Positions 8,892 to 19,054 of a stretch of 64,000 nucleotides of DNA are shown here, piece by piece. The notes beneath the pieces were generated by a model. It did no database searches. It was not told the DNA's origin and saw only the letters and a list, made by a program, of their open reading frames with translations. Each line of letters opens with the position of its first letter. Position 1 is the first letter of the stretch. A program made the translations under genes and the position numbers. The stretch comes from Chelatococcus sp. YT9 (GTDB lineage Bacteria; Pseudomonadota; Alphaproteobacteria; Rhizobiales; Beijerinckiaceae): positions 1,348,637-1,412,636 of the forward strand of contig NZ_JAHBRW010000002.1 in NCBI RefSeq assembly GCF_018398315.1. Reading direction: 5' to 3'.

Positions 8892-9060
8892 GGTCGTCTC
8901 CTTCTCGGTTCCGCCAGTTAATCCGCTTGCGGCAGCCGATAACAGCTTTCGCTTTTTCTTCGCCAGCCCTAACTTTTTGGAATTCGGCAGGACGCGACAC
9001 GCGCCCCTTTGCAGGAGCGGGACGCTCGGCCATCTTCTGGTCGAGACAAGAGGATGCACG
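8892..9060. promoter_or_regulatory. Divergent promoter region ubiD / aldehyde dehydrogenase
   Basis: These 169 bases separate two divergent units and must hold promoters for both. A T-rich motif at 8951-8987 resembles (25 of 37 bases, ungapped) one at 19151-19187, which lies in another divergent promoter region. I could not assign reliable -35/-10 boxes. The AraC regulator encoded at the end of the rightward unit is a natural candidate to act here. Confidence 0.4.
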
Positions 9061-10452
9061 ATGACCCGCACGCTCGATATCCGCAATCCGCGTACCGGCG
9101 CCAATGACTATGCGATAACGCCCCTGAGCCGTGAGGCGCTGGAGGCGCGCTGCGCGGAACTGCGCGCTGGCCAGCCTGCATGGCTGGCGTTGGGCATCGA
9201 TGGCCGGGCGAAGGCGATGCTGGCCCTGTGCGATGCGGTGGACCGCCACTATGACGCGATCCTTGAGGCGCTCTGCGCCGACACCGGTCGTTACGAGTGG
9301 TCGGTCAATGAAATCGAAGGCCTCAAGGGCATCACGCGCATGCGCTGCGCCACGGCAGCCGAGGCGCTCGCGGAGGCGACGGGCTCTTCCTCCGATCCGA
9401 CGCTGCGCTTCCAGCAGCAGCACGTGCCCTACGAACTGGTGGGCATCATTTCGCCGTGGAACTACCCCCTTATCCTCTGCATGATCGACGCGATCACGGC
9501 GCTGCTCGCCGGCTCGGCCGTCGCCATCAAGCCGTCTGAGGTCACGCCACGCTTCATCAAGCCTTTCCGCGCGGCTATCGCAGAGGTTGAGCATCTGCGG
9601 GACGTGCTCGACGTCTTCGAGGGTGACGGGGAGACGGGTGCGATGATCGTTGATCTCACCGACACGCTGGTCTTCACGGGCTCGGTGCGTACCGGCCGTA
9701 AGGTGCAGGAGCGCGCCGCCGCCCAGTTCAAGACCGTGTTCCTCGAACTCGGCGGCAGCGACCCGGCTGTCGTGCTGGACAGTGCCGAGCCCGATTTCGC
9801 GGCGGAGATCATCGTGCGCGGGTCAGTGGAGAACGCGGGCCAGCTCTGCTGCGCCATCGAGCGCGTTTATGTACAGCGTGGCGTCTACGAGGCCGTATGC
9901 GAGCGGGTCGTCGCGCGCATGAAGGCGCTCATCATGAACACCGCCGACATCAAGCAGGGGGAACTCGGGCCGGTGATCTTCGCCCGTCAGGCGGACATAC
10001 TGCGCGACCAGCTCGCCGATGCGCTCGCCAAGGGCGCCAAGGTGCTGACCGGTGGCCGCATCATCACCCATGGCGGCGGGCTCTGGTGCGAACCGACGGT
10101 TCTGGTCAACGTCACACAGGACATGGCCATCATGCGCGACGAGACCTTTGGTCCCATCATCCCGATCATGGCCTTCGACACGGAAGAGGACGCGATCAGA
10201 TTGGCCAATGACACGGAATTCGGGCTGTCCGCAGCAGTCATCGGCGAGGAGGCCAAGGCCATCGCGATCGGCAGCCGCATCAATGCCGGTGGCTTGTGGA
10301 TCAACGATTTCGACACGATGGGCGGTGTCGGGGCCCGCGCCGAGAAAACGGCCTTCGGCTGTTCGGGCCTCGGGGGTACGCGCTATGGTTATGGGGGCTT
10401 TCGCCGCTTTCTACGCAAGAAGGCGATCGTCATCCGTTCGGTGGCTGCTTGA
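9061..10452 (+). CDS. NAD(P)-dependent aldehyde dehydrogenase
   Basis: A 463-residue cytosolic ALDH superfamily enzyme that oxidises an aldehyde to the acid. Seen: ISPWNYP near residue 130, the FTGS coenzyme loop, ELGG with general-base Glu229, and the catalytic cysteine region GQLCC (Cys263/264). ETFGPI is also present. The ATG at 9061 follows ACAAGAGGATGCACG. It is the first gene of a unit with kynureninase (16-base gap) and tryptophan dioxygenase, so an aldehyde in tryptophan breakdown is likely. 2-Aminomuconate semialdehyde dehydrogenase is the attractive candidate, but coniferyl-aldehyde-type enzymes look similar. Confidence 0.88.
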   Translation: MTRTLDIRNPRTGANDYAITPLSREALEARCAELRAGQPAWLALGIDGRAKAMLALCDAVDRHYDAILEALCADTGRYEWSVNEIEGLKGITRMRCATAAEALAEATGSSSDPTLRFQQQHVPYELVGIISPWNYPLILCMIDAITALLAGSAVAIKPSEVTPRFIKPFRAAIAEVEHLRDVLDVFEGDGETGAMIVDLTDTLVFTGSVRTGRKVQERAAAQFKTVFLELGGSDPAVVLDSAEPDFAAEIIVRGSVENAGQLCCAIERVYVQRGVYEAVCERVVARMKALIMNTADIKQGELGPVIFARQADILRDQLADALAKGAKVLTGGRIITHGGGLWCEPTVLVNVTQDMAIMRDETFGPIIPIMAFDTEEDAIRLANDTEFGLSAAVIGEEAKAIAIGSRINAGGLWINDFDTMGGVGARAEKTAFGCSGLGGTRYGYGGFRRFLRKKAIVIRSVAA

Positions 10453-10467
10453 TCTGGACCTGGGCGC

Positions 10468-11661
10468 ATGATCGACTTCACGAAAACCCGCGCAGCCTTC
10501 CACCTCCCTGAGGGTGTCGTCTATCTGGACGGCAATTCGCTCGGGCCTCTGCCCGTCGCGGCTGGCGAGCGCCTGGCGCGGATGTTGACGCAGGAATGGG
10601 GTGACCAGCTCATTCGCGGCTGGAACACCGCCGGATGGTATGTGCAGCCCCGCAAGGTCGGCGACCGGGTGGCACGGCTGATCGGCGCGGCGCCAGGCAC
10701 CGTGGTGATGGGCGATACCTTGTCGATCAAGGTCTATCAAGCGCTGTCCGCGGCGCTCGAATTCGTGCCCGAGCGGCGCGTCGTGCTGTCCGATAGCGGC
10801 AATTTTCCGTCCGATCTCTATATCGCTCAGGGACTTTTGGCTTCTCTCGGGCGTGGCTACGAACTGAAGATCGTCAAGCCTGAGGAGATTGAAGATGCCA
10901 TCGACGAGCGTGTTGCCGTCACGCTCATCACTGAAGTCGACTATCGCACCGGCCGTCTCCACGACATGAAGCGCCTCACCGCCAAGGCCCATGCGGCCGG
11001 AGCGGTGACGGTCTGGGATCTGGCGCATTCCGCCGGAGCCCTCGACGTCAATGTGACGGAAGCGGACGCGGATTTCGCGGTCGGCTGCACCTATAAATAT
11101 CTAAATGGTGGGCCCGGCGCGCCTGCCTTCATCTATGTCGCGCCTCGGCACGCCGACCAGGCGCGCCCGAGCCTGTCCGGCTGGATGGGTCATGATGCGC
11201 CTTTCGCCTTCGATCTGGACTATCGCCCCGCGCCCGGAATCGAACGGATGCGCGTCGGCACCCCGCCTGTCATAGCCTTGACGGTGCTCGATACCGCTCT
11301 CGACATCTGGGAGGGCGTCGACCTGCGCGATGTACGAGCCCAGTCGATCAATCTAAGCGAGCAGTTCATCGCCGGGGTGGAAGCGAACTGCCCGGGCCTC
11401 GAACTCGGCAGTCCGCGCGACCCGGCGGCGCGAGGCAGCCAAGTGTCCTTCCGCCACCCCCACGCCTATGCCGTCATGCAGGCTTTGATCGCCAGAGGTG
11501 TGATCGGCGACTTCCGGGCACCGGATTCCATGCGTTTCGGCTTCACGCCCCTCTATCTCGGCGAGGCCGAAATCGACAAGGCGGTGACCGTGCTGGCCGA
11601 GGTTCTGGACAAGCGGCTGTGGGACACGCCTGATTACCATCACAAGGCAGCCGTGACATGA
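10468..11661 (+). CDS. kynU: Kynureninase
   Basis: A 397-residue PLP enzyme of the kynureninase family, splitting L-kynurenine (or 3-hydroxykynurenine) into anthranilate (3-hydroxyanthranilate) and alanine. The N-terminus [13 protein letters not shown] is diagnostic. The PLP-contact motif WDLAHSAGA is followed by the Schiff-base lysine Lys210 in [16 protein letters not shown]-like [10 protein letters not shown] and the C-terminal RFGFTPLY also match. The stop overlaps the start of kynA (ATGA), indicating tight coupling. Confidence 0.96.
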   Translation: MIDFTKTRAAFHLPEGVVYLDGNSLGPLPVAAGERLARMLTQEWGDQLIRGWNTAGWYVQPRKVGDRVARLIGAAPGTVVMGDTLSIKVYQALSAALEFVPERRVVLSDSGNFPSDLYIAQGLLASLGRGYELKIVKPEEIEDAIDERVAVTLITEVDYRTGRLHDMKRLTAKAHAAGAVTVWDLAHSAGALDVNVTEADADFAVGCTYKYLNGGPGAPAFIYVAPRHADQARPSLSGWMGHDAPFAFDLDYRPAPGIERMRVGTPPVIALTVLDTALDIWEGVDLRDVRAQSINLSEQFIAGVEANCPGLELGSPRDPAARGSQVSFRHPHAYAVMQALIARGVIGDFRAPDSMRFGFTPLYLGEAEIDKAVTVLAEVLDKRLWDTPDYHHKAAVT

Positions 11662-12491
11662 CCGAGCCTTACGATCCCTCCGTCGAAGGCGCGGAAATGT
11701 CCTTCGACCGCAAAATGTCATACGGCGATTATCTCCATCTCGACGAGGTGCTGGGCGCGCAGAGGCCGCTTTCAGGAGCGCATGACGAGCTTCTGTTCAT
11801 CATCCAGCATCAGACCTCGGAATTGTGGATGAAGCTTGCCATCCATGAGATGCGCTCGGCTTCGCGTGCGCTGCGGGATGACCAGTTGCAGCCGGCCTTT
11901 AAGATGCTGACGCGGGTCGCCCGCATCTTTGATCAGCTCAATTCCGCCTGGGATGTGCTCCGGACCATGACGCCGTCCGAATACAACATCATGCGGCCAT
12001 CGCTCGGTCAGTCCTCCGGCTTCCAGTCATGGCAATACCGGGCCATCGAATATTTGGCGGGCAACCGCAACTTGGCGATGCTGCGGCCGCACGAGCACAG
12101 GCCGGAAACGCTCGGCCAGCTGGAGAGCATTCTGTCCGAGCCCTCCATCTACGACGAGGCGATCGCGCTTCTCCGGCGCAACGGCTTCGACGTGGGCGAC
12201 GAACCGCGGACCGATATCCGCCAGACCAGAGCTATCAATCCGAAGGTGCGGGAGGCGTGGCGGCAGATTTATGCCGACCCCCAGCACCATTGGCCGTTGT
12301 ACGAATTGGCTGAGAAGCTCGTCGACTTCGAGGATTATTTCCGCCGCTGGCGCTTCAACCACGTGACCACGGTGGAGCGCATCATTGGCTTCAAGCGCGG
12401 CACCGGCGGCACCGGCGGGGTTTCCTATCTGCGCCGGATGCTCGAGGTAGAGCTGTTCCCCGAACTCTGGCATGTCCGATCCGACCTTTAG
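11658..12491 (+). CDS. kynA: Tryptophan 2,3-dioxygenase
   Basis: A 277-residue haem dioxygenase converting L-tryptophan to N-formylkynurenine. The sequence shows the family hallmarks [29 protein letters not shown] (substrate-site residues), SGFQSWQYR and the haem-ligand histidine in [13 protein letters not shown]. The Gly-rich GTGGTGG loop and C-terminal FPELW are present too. Length is normal for bacterial TDO. It is translationally coupled to kynU, and the AraC regulator gene follows immediately. Confidence 0.97.
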   Translation: MTEPYDPSVEGAEMSFDRKMSYGDYLHLDEVLGAQRPLSGAHDELLFIIQHQTSELWMKLAIHEMRSASRALRDDQLQPAFKMLTRVARIFDQLNSAWDVLRTMTPSEYNIMRPSLGQSSGFQSWQYRAIEYLAGNRNLAMLRPHEHRPETLGQLESILSEPSIYDEAIALLRRNGFDVGDEPRTDIRQTRAINPKVREAWRQIYADPQHHWPLYELAEKLVDFEDYFRRWRFNHVTTVERIIGFKRGTGGTGGVSYLRRMLEVELFPELWHVRSDL

Positions 12492-12584
12492 GCGATGCTG
12501 TCCACCGAAGGGAGCGGGCTGCGTGCCGAATCTTCACAATCGATGATAATTTGTCCGGACCGTGCGAGCGGGCTGGAGACAAGT

Positions 12585-13646
12585 ATGGACGATTGTGAAG
12601 ACGCGGCTGGTGCAAGGGGGCTGTTCCGCGCCTATTTCGGCGGGCCGGAGGGAACGGTTGCCGCCACGTTTCGCAACCTGGCAAAATCCGAAGTGTACCT
12701 TGAGGTCGACAAACGGCTCGGCCTGTTCCACGCATGCTTTGATCTGCCTCAGGAGGAGGGGAGAGGGGGGTGGCGTTTCCTGTCCCCTTCCGAAGGCATA
12801 TTCGTGGTTCTGACTGACTGCGAATACACCACGATGCGCCATGAGCGCGTGGCCGCGGAGGGCTTGCTCGAGTTTCATTTCCTGCTCGCGGGTCCGGTCG
12901 AGCTCTCACTTCCCCAGGAGCGAGACGCGACCGCCCCGACCAACGTTTCGCTGATCGTCTGTCAGCAGGCGGAAGGGATGGCTTACGACGTGGTCTGTCA
13001 GCCCGGAACCTACAAGATGGCGAGTTTCTACGTCAGGCCGGAGCTCCTCAAGGAGAGCTTTGGCATGGATGTCTCGCACAGCATGGCACGGCAGTTGCTG
13101 TCGCCCCGCGAAGGCACCATGGCCATGTCCGAGCAAAAGATCGATCCCGAATTCCTGCGTCTCCTGCGCGATTTGTTCGAGATGAAGTTTACCGGCCCGA
13201 GGGATCTTCCGCTCGCGGCCGCCCGCATCATCGAGCTCCTCGTGCTCTCCGTCGATGCCATCGACCGCGGCGGCAAGGCTGAGGAGCAATCGATTGTTTT
13301 CACCGCCCGCGAACTCGCCATGTTCGATCGCGCACGGGACGTTCTGGCGAGCGACTTCTCGGAATCGCAGACCATTCCGAGATTGGCCCGGAAGCTCGGC
13401 ACGAACGCGACCAAGCTGAAAAGCGGATTTCGGCTACTGTATGGGACGACGATCTTCGCATATCGCAACCGCCATCGCATGCGTTGCGCCATGCAATTGC
13501 TGGCGGAAAGCGACACACCGATAGCCACTGTCGCCCAAGCTGTCGGCTTTCGGCATCAGGCCAGCTTCACGTCGGCATTTCGCGCGCATTTCGGGTTGAC
13601 GCCGAAGCAGGCGCGCCAGCGGTTGGTGCCCACGGACCCGCCCTGA
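12585..13646 (+). CDS. AraC family transcriptional regulator
   Basis: A 353-residue regulator with an N-terminal sensor region (cupin-like, no motif I can name) and a C-terminal AraC/XylS DNA-binding domain. The two helix-turn-helices span about residues 255-345, including IATVAQAVGFRHQASFTSAFRAHFG and LTPKQARQ. I chose ATG 12585 because GGAG lies 6 bases upstream. An in-frame ATG at 12495, just after the kynA stop, would add 30 residues of low-complexity leader. It probably controls the upstream ALDH-kynU-kynA unit, perhaps in response to tryptophan or a kynurenine intermediate. Confidence 0.9.
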   Translation: MDDCEDAAGARGLFRAYFGGPEGTVAATFRNLAKSEVYLEVDKRLGLFHACFDLPQEEGRGGWRFLSPSEGIFVVLTDCEYTTMRHERVAAEGLLEFHFLLAGPVELSLPQERDATAPTNVSLIVCQQAEGMAYDVVCQPGTYKMASFYVRPELLKESFGMDVSHSMARQLLSPREGTMAMSEQKIDPEFLRLLRDLFEMKFTGPRDLPLAAARIIELLVLSVDAIDRGGKAEEQSIVFTARELAMFDRARDVLASDFSESQTIPRLARKLGTNATKLKSGFRLLYGTTIFAYRNRHRMRCAMQLLAESDTPIATVAQAVGFRHQASFTSAFRAHFGLTPKQARQRLVPTDPP

Positions 13647-13707
13647 GAGCAGGGGACCGCACAGCCAAGGCGACGGCACGCGGAAGTCACGGCCAATCGG
13701 CCCTGTC

Positions 13708-14517
13708 CTACTCGGTGAACGCGGAACGCCCCGACCCAAGCGGCGTATCCGGATCGGGCACGGGGATGGCGTCGATCAGCGTGCGGGTGAATTCATGCTG
13801 CGGATTGCGCCAGACCTCATAGGCTGGCCCTTCCTCGACGATCTTGCCCTTGTACATCATGGCGACCCGGTCAGCGAAGTTCTCGACGAGCATCAGGTCG
13901 TGGGTGATGAACAAATAGCTCATGCCGAGATCGCGCTGGAGTTCCCAGAGCAGGTTGATGATCTGCGCCTGGACGGACACATCAAGAGCGGAGACGGGCT
14001 CGTCGCAGATGAGCACGGCGGGCCGCAGCGAGAGCGCCCGTGCGATTCCGATGCGCTGGCGCTGGCCGCCGGAGAACTCATGGGGGAAGCGCCTGCCCCA
14101 GTCCGGCCGCAGGCCGACACGCTCCATCAGCTCGCGCACCTGTCGGCGCCGCTCAGCTGCCGTTCCGATGCCCTGCACGTCGAGCGGCTCGCGGATCAAG
14201 TCCTCCACCCGCTTGCGCGGGTTGAGCGAGGCAAAAGGATCTTGAAAGACGCACTGCATGCGCGGCCTGTGCCGTCTGGCCTCGCGTCGCGACAGACCGA
14301 CCAGATTGTCTCCGTCCAGCAGCACTTCGCCGGATGTCGGCTTCTGGAGACCAAGAATGCAGCGCGCCAACGTCGTCTTGCCACATCCCGATTCCCCCAC
14401 GAGCGCCAACGTCTCCCCCGGATGGAGATCGAGGCTCACGCCCTGCACCGCGTGGACCGGCCCGCGTGTCGTCGCGAAACTGCAATGGAGATCGCGCACC
14501 GCCAGGATCGGGGTCAT
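13708..14517 (-). CDS. Dipeptide/oligopeptide-type ABC transporter ATPase (DppF/OppF-like)
   Basis: A 269-residue ABC ATPase with Walker A GESGCGKT, signature FSGGQRQRIGIARAL, Walker B ICDEPVSALD and the OppD/F-type C-terminal region (LGSGRSAF). It is the last gene of a leftward five-gene transporter and overlaps the preceding ATPase gene by four bases. The C-terminus is shorter than that of many DppF proteins, ending soon after the substrate-subfamily helix. Confidence 0.92.
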   Translation of the reverse strand: MTPILAVRDLHCSFATTRGPVHAVQGVSLDLHPGETLALVGESGCGKTTLARCILGLQKPTSGEVLLDGDNLVGLSRREARRHRPRMQCVFQDPFASLNPRKRVEDLIREPLDVQGIGTAAERRRQVRELMERVGLRPDWGRRFPHEFSGGQRQRIGIARALSLRPAVLICDEPVSALDVSVQAQIINLLWELQRDLGMSYLFITHDLMLVENFADRVAMMYKGKIVEEGPAYEVWRNPQHEFTRTLIDAIPVPDPDTPLGSGRSAFTE

Positions 14518-15494
14518 AGCGCAAGCTCCCGGGAGGCAGCTGCGTGGTGGCAGGCGACGCCATTAACAAACGGTGGATCATCCTGACTGCACTCACTAGT
14601 GGCCAGCGTGCAGCGGGGCCGGAAACGGCAGCCCGACGGCATGTCGGTGATCGCTGGAACAACGCCAGGAATCTCCGTCAGCGGAGGCTCACCGGGTCGG
14701 CGCCGCCCTGGCCGAGGTGTCGCAGCCAGAAGTCCGCGCGTGTAGGGATGCTGTGGCCGGGCGAATAGCGTGCGCGTCGTCGCTTCCTCGACCTTGCGTC
14801 CTGCATACATCACAGCGACGCGGTCTGCCGTTTGCGCCACCAGGCCGAGATTATGGGTAATCAGCAGGATCGCTATTCCCGTTGCCTGCTGCAGGTCGTG
14901 CAGCAGCCCCATGATCTGCGCCTGCACGGTGACATCGAGCGCCGTCGTGGGTTCGTCCGCAATCAGCAGGTCCGGTCGGCAGGCCAGCGCCATGGCGATC
15001 ACCACGCGTTGCCTTTGCCCCCCAGAGAGGCGATGCGGATATTCGTGAATGATGCGGGCCGGCTCTGGCAAGCGTACCTGCGCGAGCAGGTCGACGACGC
15101 GCGCCATAGCCTCGGCACGGCTCACCGTCTCGTGCTCATGAATGACCTCGGCGACCTGGTCACCGATGGAAAAGACGGGATTGAGAGCGGCCATCGGCTC
15201 CTGAAAGACCATTCCGATGCGACGTCCCCGGATTTTGCGCATGGCCTCGTTGTTCGTCACCGGAAGATCAGCGCCATCGAAGCGGATAAGGCCTCCATGC
15301 TTCTCAAGGCCGTCGGGAAGAAGGCCCATGACCGAAAGTGATGTGAGGGACTTGCCGCATCCGCTCTCGCCAACCACCGCCAATGTCTCGCCGCGGTCGA
15401 TGGACAGGGAAACCCCGCGCAGCAACTGTGCCTCCGGGTTGCCGCGAATGCGGACCTTAAGGTCTTCAACGCTCAGCAAGGGGGAGACCATCAT
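14514..15494 (-). CDS. Dipeptide/oligopeptide-type ABC transporter ATPase (DppD/OppD-like)
   Basis: A 326-residue ABC ATPase with Walker A GESGCGKS, signature [15 protein letters not shown] and Walker [12 protein letters not shown]. The C-terminal CRFRPRC...C region is the Cys-rich OppD/F extension often binding an iron-sulphur cluster. It overlaps both neighbours by four bases, so the ATPases and permeases are made from one message. Confidence 0.94.
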   Translation of the reverse strand: MMVSPLLSVEDLKVRIRGNPEAQLLRGVSLSIDRGETLAVVGESGCGKSLTSLSVMGLLPDGLEKHGGLIRFDGADLPVTNNEAMRKIRGRRIGMVFQEPMAALNPVFSIGDQVAEVIHEHETVSRAEAMARVVDLLAQVRLPEPARIIHEYPHRLSGGQRQRVVIAMALACRPDLLIADEPTTALDVTVQAQIMGLLHDLQQATGIAILLITHNLGLVAQTADRVAVMYAGRKVEEATTRTLFARPQHPYTRGLLAATPRPGRRRPGEPPLTEIPGVVPAITDMPSGCRFRPRCTLATSECSQDDPPFVNGVACHHAAASRELAL

Positions 15495-16327
15495 CCCTTC
15501 CTTTGCTTCAGGCGTGGGTTGAGCGCGTCATTGAGGCCCTCACCAACCAGATTGAGTGCAAGTGCGGTGAGCAGCAACGCCACGCCGGGAATGGCGATGA
15601 TGTACCAGGCGTCCCGCAACTGACCACGCCCCATGCCGATCATGGTGCCCCACGTCAGCACATTCGGGTCTCCGAAGCCAAGGAAGGAGATCGCCGATTC
15701 CATGAGGATCGCCGTTGCGACCAGGATTGTGGACATGACGATGATGACCGGCACGACGTTGGGCAGGATTTGGGCAAAGATGATGCGCAAGTCGCTCATG
15801 CCGGCGACGATACAGCCATGCACGAAAGCTCGGTCGCGCATGACCATGAATTCGCCGCGCACGAGCCGCGCGACAGCCGGCCAGGATACGGTGGCCAGCG
15901 AAAAGATGATGACCGTGACCGACGGCCCGAGGACGGCGACCACAGCGAGCGCCAGCATGAACTGCGGGGTCGTCTGGAACAGCTCCGTGATGCGCATCAG
16001 GACGTCATCGGTCCATCCGCCATAGTAGCCGGCAAAAGCACCGACGATGACGCCCACCGTCGCTGCCACGAAGGCGGAGGAAAAACCGACCAGCAGCGAC
16101 ACTCGGGCGCCGTAGAAGAGCCCGGCCGCCATGTCGCGGCCGAGACTGTCGGTTCCGAGTAGGGTTTCGGGCTCCTGCCCGGGCCAGGTGAGGGGCACGC
16201 CTACCATCTCGTAGGGATCGCTTGGAAAGACCAGATGCGCGGTCAACGCCATCATCACGACGGCAGCCAGCAGCAGGATGCCGAGCGCTGTCGTCCAGTT
16301 GCGCAGGACAAGCCAGACGTAGCGCAT
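15491..16327 (-). CDS. Dipeptide/oligopeptide-type ABC transporter permease (DppC-like)
   Basis: A 278-residue inner-membrane protein with six predicted helices. The N-terminal DppC region is followed by LLGTDSLGRDMAAGLFYGAR and the coupling-loop segment HGCIVAGMSDLRIIFAQILPNV. SFLGFGDPNVLTWGTMI is typical of DppC/OppC. The start codon overlaps the stop of the DppB-like gene (TAATG). Confidence 0.93.
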   Translation of the reverse strand: MRYVWLVLRNWTTALGILLLAAVVMMALTAHLVFPSDPYEMVGVPLTWPGQEPETLLGTDSLGRDMAAGLFYGARVSLLVGFSSAFVAATVGVIVGAFAGYYGGWTDDVLMRITELFQTTPQFMLALAVVAVLGPSVTVIIFSLATVSWPAVARLVRGEFMVMRDRAFVHGCIVAGMSDLRIIFAQILPNVVPVIIVMSTILVATAILMESAISFLGFGDPNVLTWGTMIGMGRGQLRDAWYIIAIPGVALLLTALALNLVGEGLNDALNPRLKQRKG

Positions 16328-17319
16328 TACCGCAGCTCCACCGTCGGGTTGATCACAGGATAGAGCAAGTCCACCAAGAGATTAGCAAGCACAACGAAAA
16401 CCGAACTAAGAACCAGGATTGACAGCAGCAGATTGAGATCGCGCTGCATCATCGCGTCAAACATCAGCCGGCCGATCCCCGGCCAGGAGAACACGGTTTC
16501 CGTCAATACCGCGCCGCCGAGAAAGCCGCCGATGTTCGTTCCAACCACAGTAATGAGGGGCAGCACCGCGTTGCGGAGCGCATGCCGGTAGGCGATGCGG
16601 CGCTCCGAGATGCCTTTGGCGCGGGCGACGCGGATGTAGTCGAGGCTCAGCACCTCCAGCATGCCCGCGCGCACCAGCCGCGTGTAGATGGCAAGATAAA
16701 AGAATGCCTGGGTCAAAGCAGGAAGGGCGAGGTGGCGGAGCACGTCGAGCACGCCAGCTATGCCGCGGTCCTGCGCGGTAATGTCACGCATGCCACCTGT
16801 CGGTGCCCACCCGAGCCACACCGAGAAGACGAGGATCATCATCAGACCGATCCAGAAAGGGGGCGTGGCATAAAAAAGAAGTGCCAACAGCGAGATCAGC
16901 CGGTCGGGTAGGCGATTGAAGTAGCGCGCGGCCGTCACGCCGAAAAGGACACCGAGCATGAGTGCAATGAGGATGCTTGCGACCATGAGCAGCAGTGAAG
17001 CCGGAAGTCTATTCAAGATCAGTGTGGAAATGGCCTCGCCATAACGAAAGGAATAGCCGAGGTTAAATGTGGCAAGCCGCATGAGAAAGGCTGCGAGTTG
17101 TTCCCACAGGGGGCGGTCAAGACCGAATTCTCGTCGGAGATTGGCCAGGTATTCCGCATCAGCGGTCCCCGCCTCGCCAGCCAGCGCGTCCGCCGCATCG
17201 CCCGGCGCCAGTTGCAGAAGAAAGAAATTGATGATCGCAATGCCGAGGATCGTCAGCAGGGCCTGGAGAAGTCTCCTGCCGATGAAACGGAGCGGCAGCT
17301 TGCGTCGCGGTGCTGACAT
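16327..17319 (-). CDS. Dipeptide/oligopeptide-type ABC transporter permease (DppB-like)
   Basis: A 330-residue permease with an N-terminal helix, the FGLDRPLWEQ periplasmic segment, and the coupling loop RLVRAGMLEVLSLDYIRVARAKG. LTETVFSWPGIGRLMFDA of the DppB/OppB family is present. The ATG at 17319 puts the first helix near the N-terminus; an in-frame ATG at 17394 would add 25 hydrophilic residues. The ribosome site is weak at either. The binding-protein gene begins upstream after a 127-base gap. Confidence 0.9.
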   Translation of the reverse strand: MSAPRRKLPLRFIGRRLLQALLTILGIAIINFFLLQLAPGDAADALAGEAGTADAEYLANLRREFGLDRPLWEQLAAFLMRLATFNLGYSFRYGEAISTLILNRLPASLLLMVASILIALMLGVLFGVTAARYFNRLPDRLISLLALLFYATPPFWIGLMMILVFSVWLGWAPTGGMRDITAQDRGIAGVLDVLRHLALPALTQAFFYLAIYTRLVRAGMLEVLSLDYIRVARAKGISERRIAYRHALRNAVLPLITVVGTNIGGFLGGAVLTETVFSWPGIGRLMFDAMMQRDLNLLLSILVLSSVFVVLANLLVDLLYPVINPTVELR

Positions 17320-17446
17320 CAGGTTCTCGTTTGATCGGGCTGGCGCATCGGGACTGCAGGGTTCGCGCAGACGAGCCCGAGTGCGCCCGTCCATGGCTAC
17401 GCACTCGTTCAGCGGCCCACTGCTAACGTTGGAACGTGGCTCCGCC

Positions 17447-19054
17447 TCATCCCAGGCTCAGTGTTGAATAATGACTGCGAACACCCTCTGGTCCGGTGAC
17501 GAAATGTTGCACTTTAGCGCTCGCGACCGTGACGTAAATCGGCCTCACCAGCGGAAGAATGGGCAGATCCTCCATGGCAATCTGTTGAAACCGTTTGAAC
17601 AATTCCGCGCGCTTGCCCGGGTTGGGCTCAACGGCCGCCTTGGACAAGACATTGTCCATCTCCGCATTCTTGTAGCCGGACGCATTCACGAAGGGTGTGC
17701 CCTGCTTTGCCGCCGTGGAATGGTAGAACCGCTGCAGTCCGATGGAGGGGTCGGCAGTTACCGAGGCAGGCACCATCGAGAGATCAAAATCATACTCACC
17801 GTAGACCCGCCGGATGAATGTCGGCACATCAGCCGCCTGCAGGTCCAAGTCGATGCCGACCTTCCGGAATTGCTGGCGCAGGTACTGTCCCGCGCGATCA
17901 TAGGTGTCGCCGGTGGTCGGATAGATGAGCCGGAGCTTGAAACGAGTACCTTTGCCGTCCTTCTTGTATCCCGCCGCGTCTAGCAGCGCCTCTGCCTTGG
18001 CTACATCGAACGGATAGGACGGCACGTCCGCGCTGTAGAAGTGGGGTAGCGTTTGTGGAATGGGGCCGGTCAGCGGCTGGGCCAGGCCATACCACACCGT
18101 CTTCACCATGAGGTCGCGGTTGATGGCGTGCATCAGTGCCTTGCGCACCTCGGACTTGGCAAGATGCTCGTTGCGCAGATTCGTTTCCAGCACGTCAAGG
18201 CTGTTGTTCATCTCCGTGCCGCGCGTTTCCACCTTGAACGCCGGATTGTCCTGGAATTTCTTGACCTCGTTGAGCGGGATCGGTCCGTCGCCGCCGAGGT
18301 TCAATTCGCCGGCCTCGAAAGCCGCGACGCGCGCGCTCGGCTCGGGATAGATCCGCACGATCAATTTATCGAGGAGCGGTTTGCCCTTGTCCCAATAGTC
18401 GGAGTTCTTTTCCAGGATGATATGGCTGCCGCGCTGCCATTCCACGAACTTGAAGGGGCCTGTACCGATCGGCGCGTTGTTGGCGGGGTTCTTGAGAAGC
18501 TCGCTGCCTTCGTAGACGTGTTTCGGCAGCATCGGCGATTCCCAACCCGCCAGCGCATAGATCATGGCAGGGGTTGGTTCGCTGAGCTTGATGATCGCGG
18601 TGAGGGGATCGGGCGTTTCGACGGCCGTTACCTTGGCAAAGACGCCACGGCCGCGCGGGTGGTGCTGCTTGAGAATCTCCATGATCGAATAGGCTACGTC
18701 AGCGGAACTGAACGGCTTGCCGTCGTGCCATTTGACGCCATCCCGCAGCTTGAAGGTCATGGAGAGGCCGTCCGGCGCAATCTCCCATGACGTCGCGAGC
18801 TCCGGTTGCGGATTGAGCTCGAAATCGTAGTGGACAAGCCCTTCCGTCATCTTGCCCGAGATCACGGCGACGGGCGAGGCCGTGTTGAATGCGCTCACCA
18901 TCGCATTCGGTTCGGGATTGATGGTCATCACGAGCGTACCCGTCGCGGCAGATGCCGTCTTCGACAGCATGGTGCCGGAGAGCAGAGCCGCTGAACCGAA
19001 TAGCAGCAATTGACGGCGGTCCATCGGGATTGCGGAATTGGCCTCGTCACTCAT
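17447..19054 (-). CDS. ABC transporter substrate-binding protein, family 5 (peptide/opine type)
   Basis: A 535-residue periplasmic binding protein of SBP family 5. The N-terminal MDRRQLLLFGSAALLSG stretch is a signal peptide with a Tat-like Arg pair. The mature part shows FELNPQPELATSWEI, FKLRDGVKWHDGKPFSSADV and APIGTGPFKFVEWQRG, core motifs of the family. The ATG at 19054 was preferred over an in-frame GTG at 19066. It is the first gene of the leftward transporter operon, divergent from the ThDP enzyme gene. Ligands of this family include peptides, glutathione, opines and sugars; nothing here decides. Confidence 0.92.
   Translation of the reverse strand: MSDEANSAIPMDRRQLLLFGSAALLSGTMLSKTASAATGTLVMTINPEPNAMVSAFNTASPVAVISGKMTEGLVHYDFELNPQPELATSWEIAPDGLSMTFKLRDGVKWHDGKPFSSADVAYSIMEILKQHHPRGRGVFAKVTAVETPDPLTAIIKLSEPTPAMIYALAGWESPMLPKHVYEGSELLKNPANNAPIGTGPFKFVEWQRGSHIILEKNSDYWDKGKPLLDKLIVRIYPEPSARVAAFEAGELNLGGDGPIPLNEVKKFQDNPAFKVETRGTEMNNSLDVLETNLRNEHLAKSEVRKALMHAINRDLMVKTVWYGLAQPLTGPIPQTLPHFYSADVPSYPFDVAKAEALLDAAGYKKDGKGTRFKLRLIYPTTGDTYDRAGQYLRQQFRKVGIDLDLQAADVPTFIRRVYGEYDFDLSMVPASVTADPSIGLQRFYHSTAAKQGTPFVNASGYKNAEMDNVLSKAAVEPNPGKRAELFKRFQQIAMEDLPILPLVRPIYVTVASAKVQHFVTGPEGVRSHYSTLSLG

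Noticed and set aside
8419-9594. 391-residue minus-strand open frame
   Set aside because: Overlaps both ubiD and the aldehyde dehydrogenase gene; Arg-rich, no recognisable domain.
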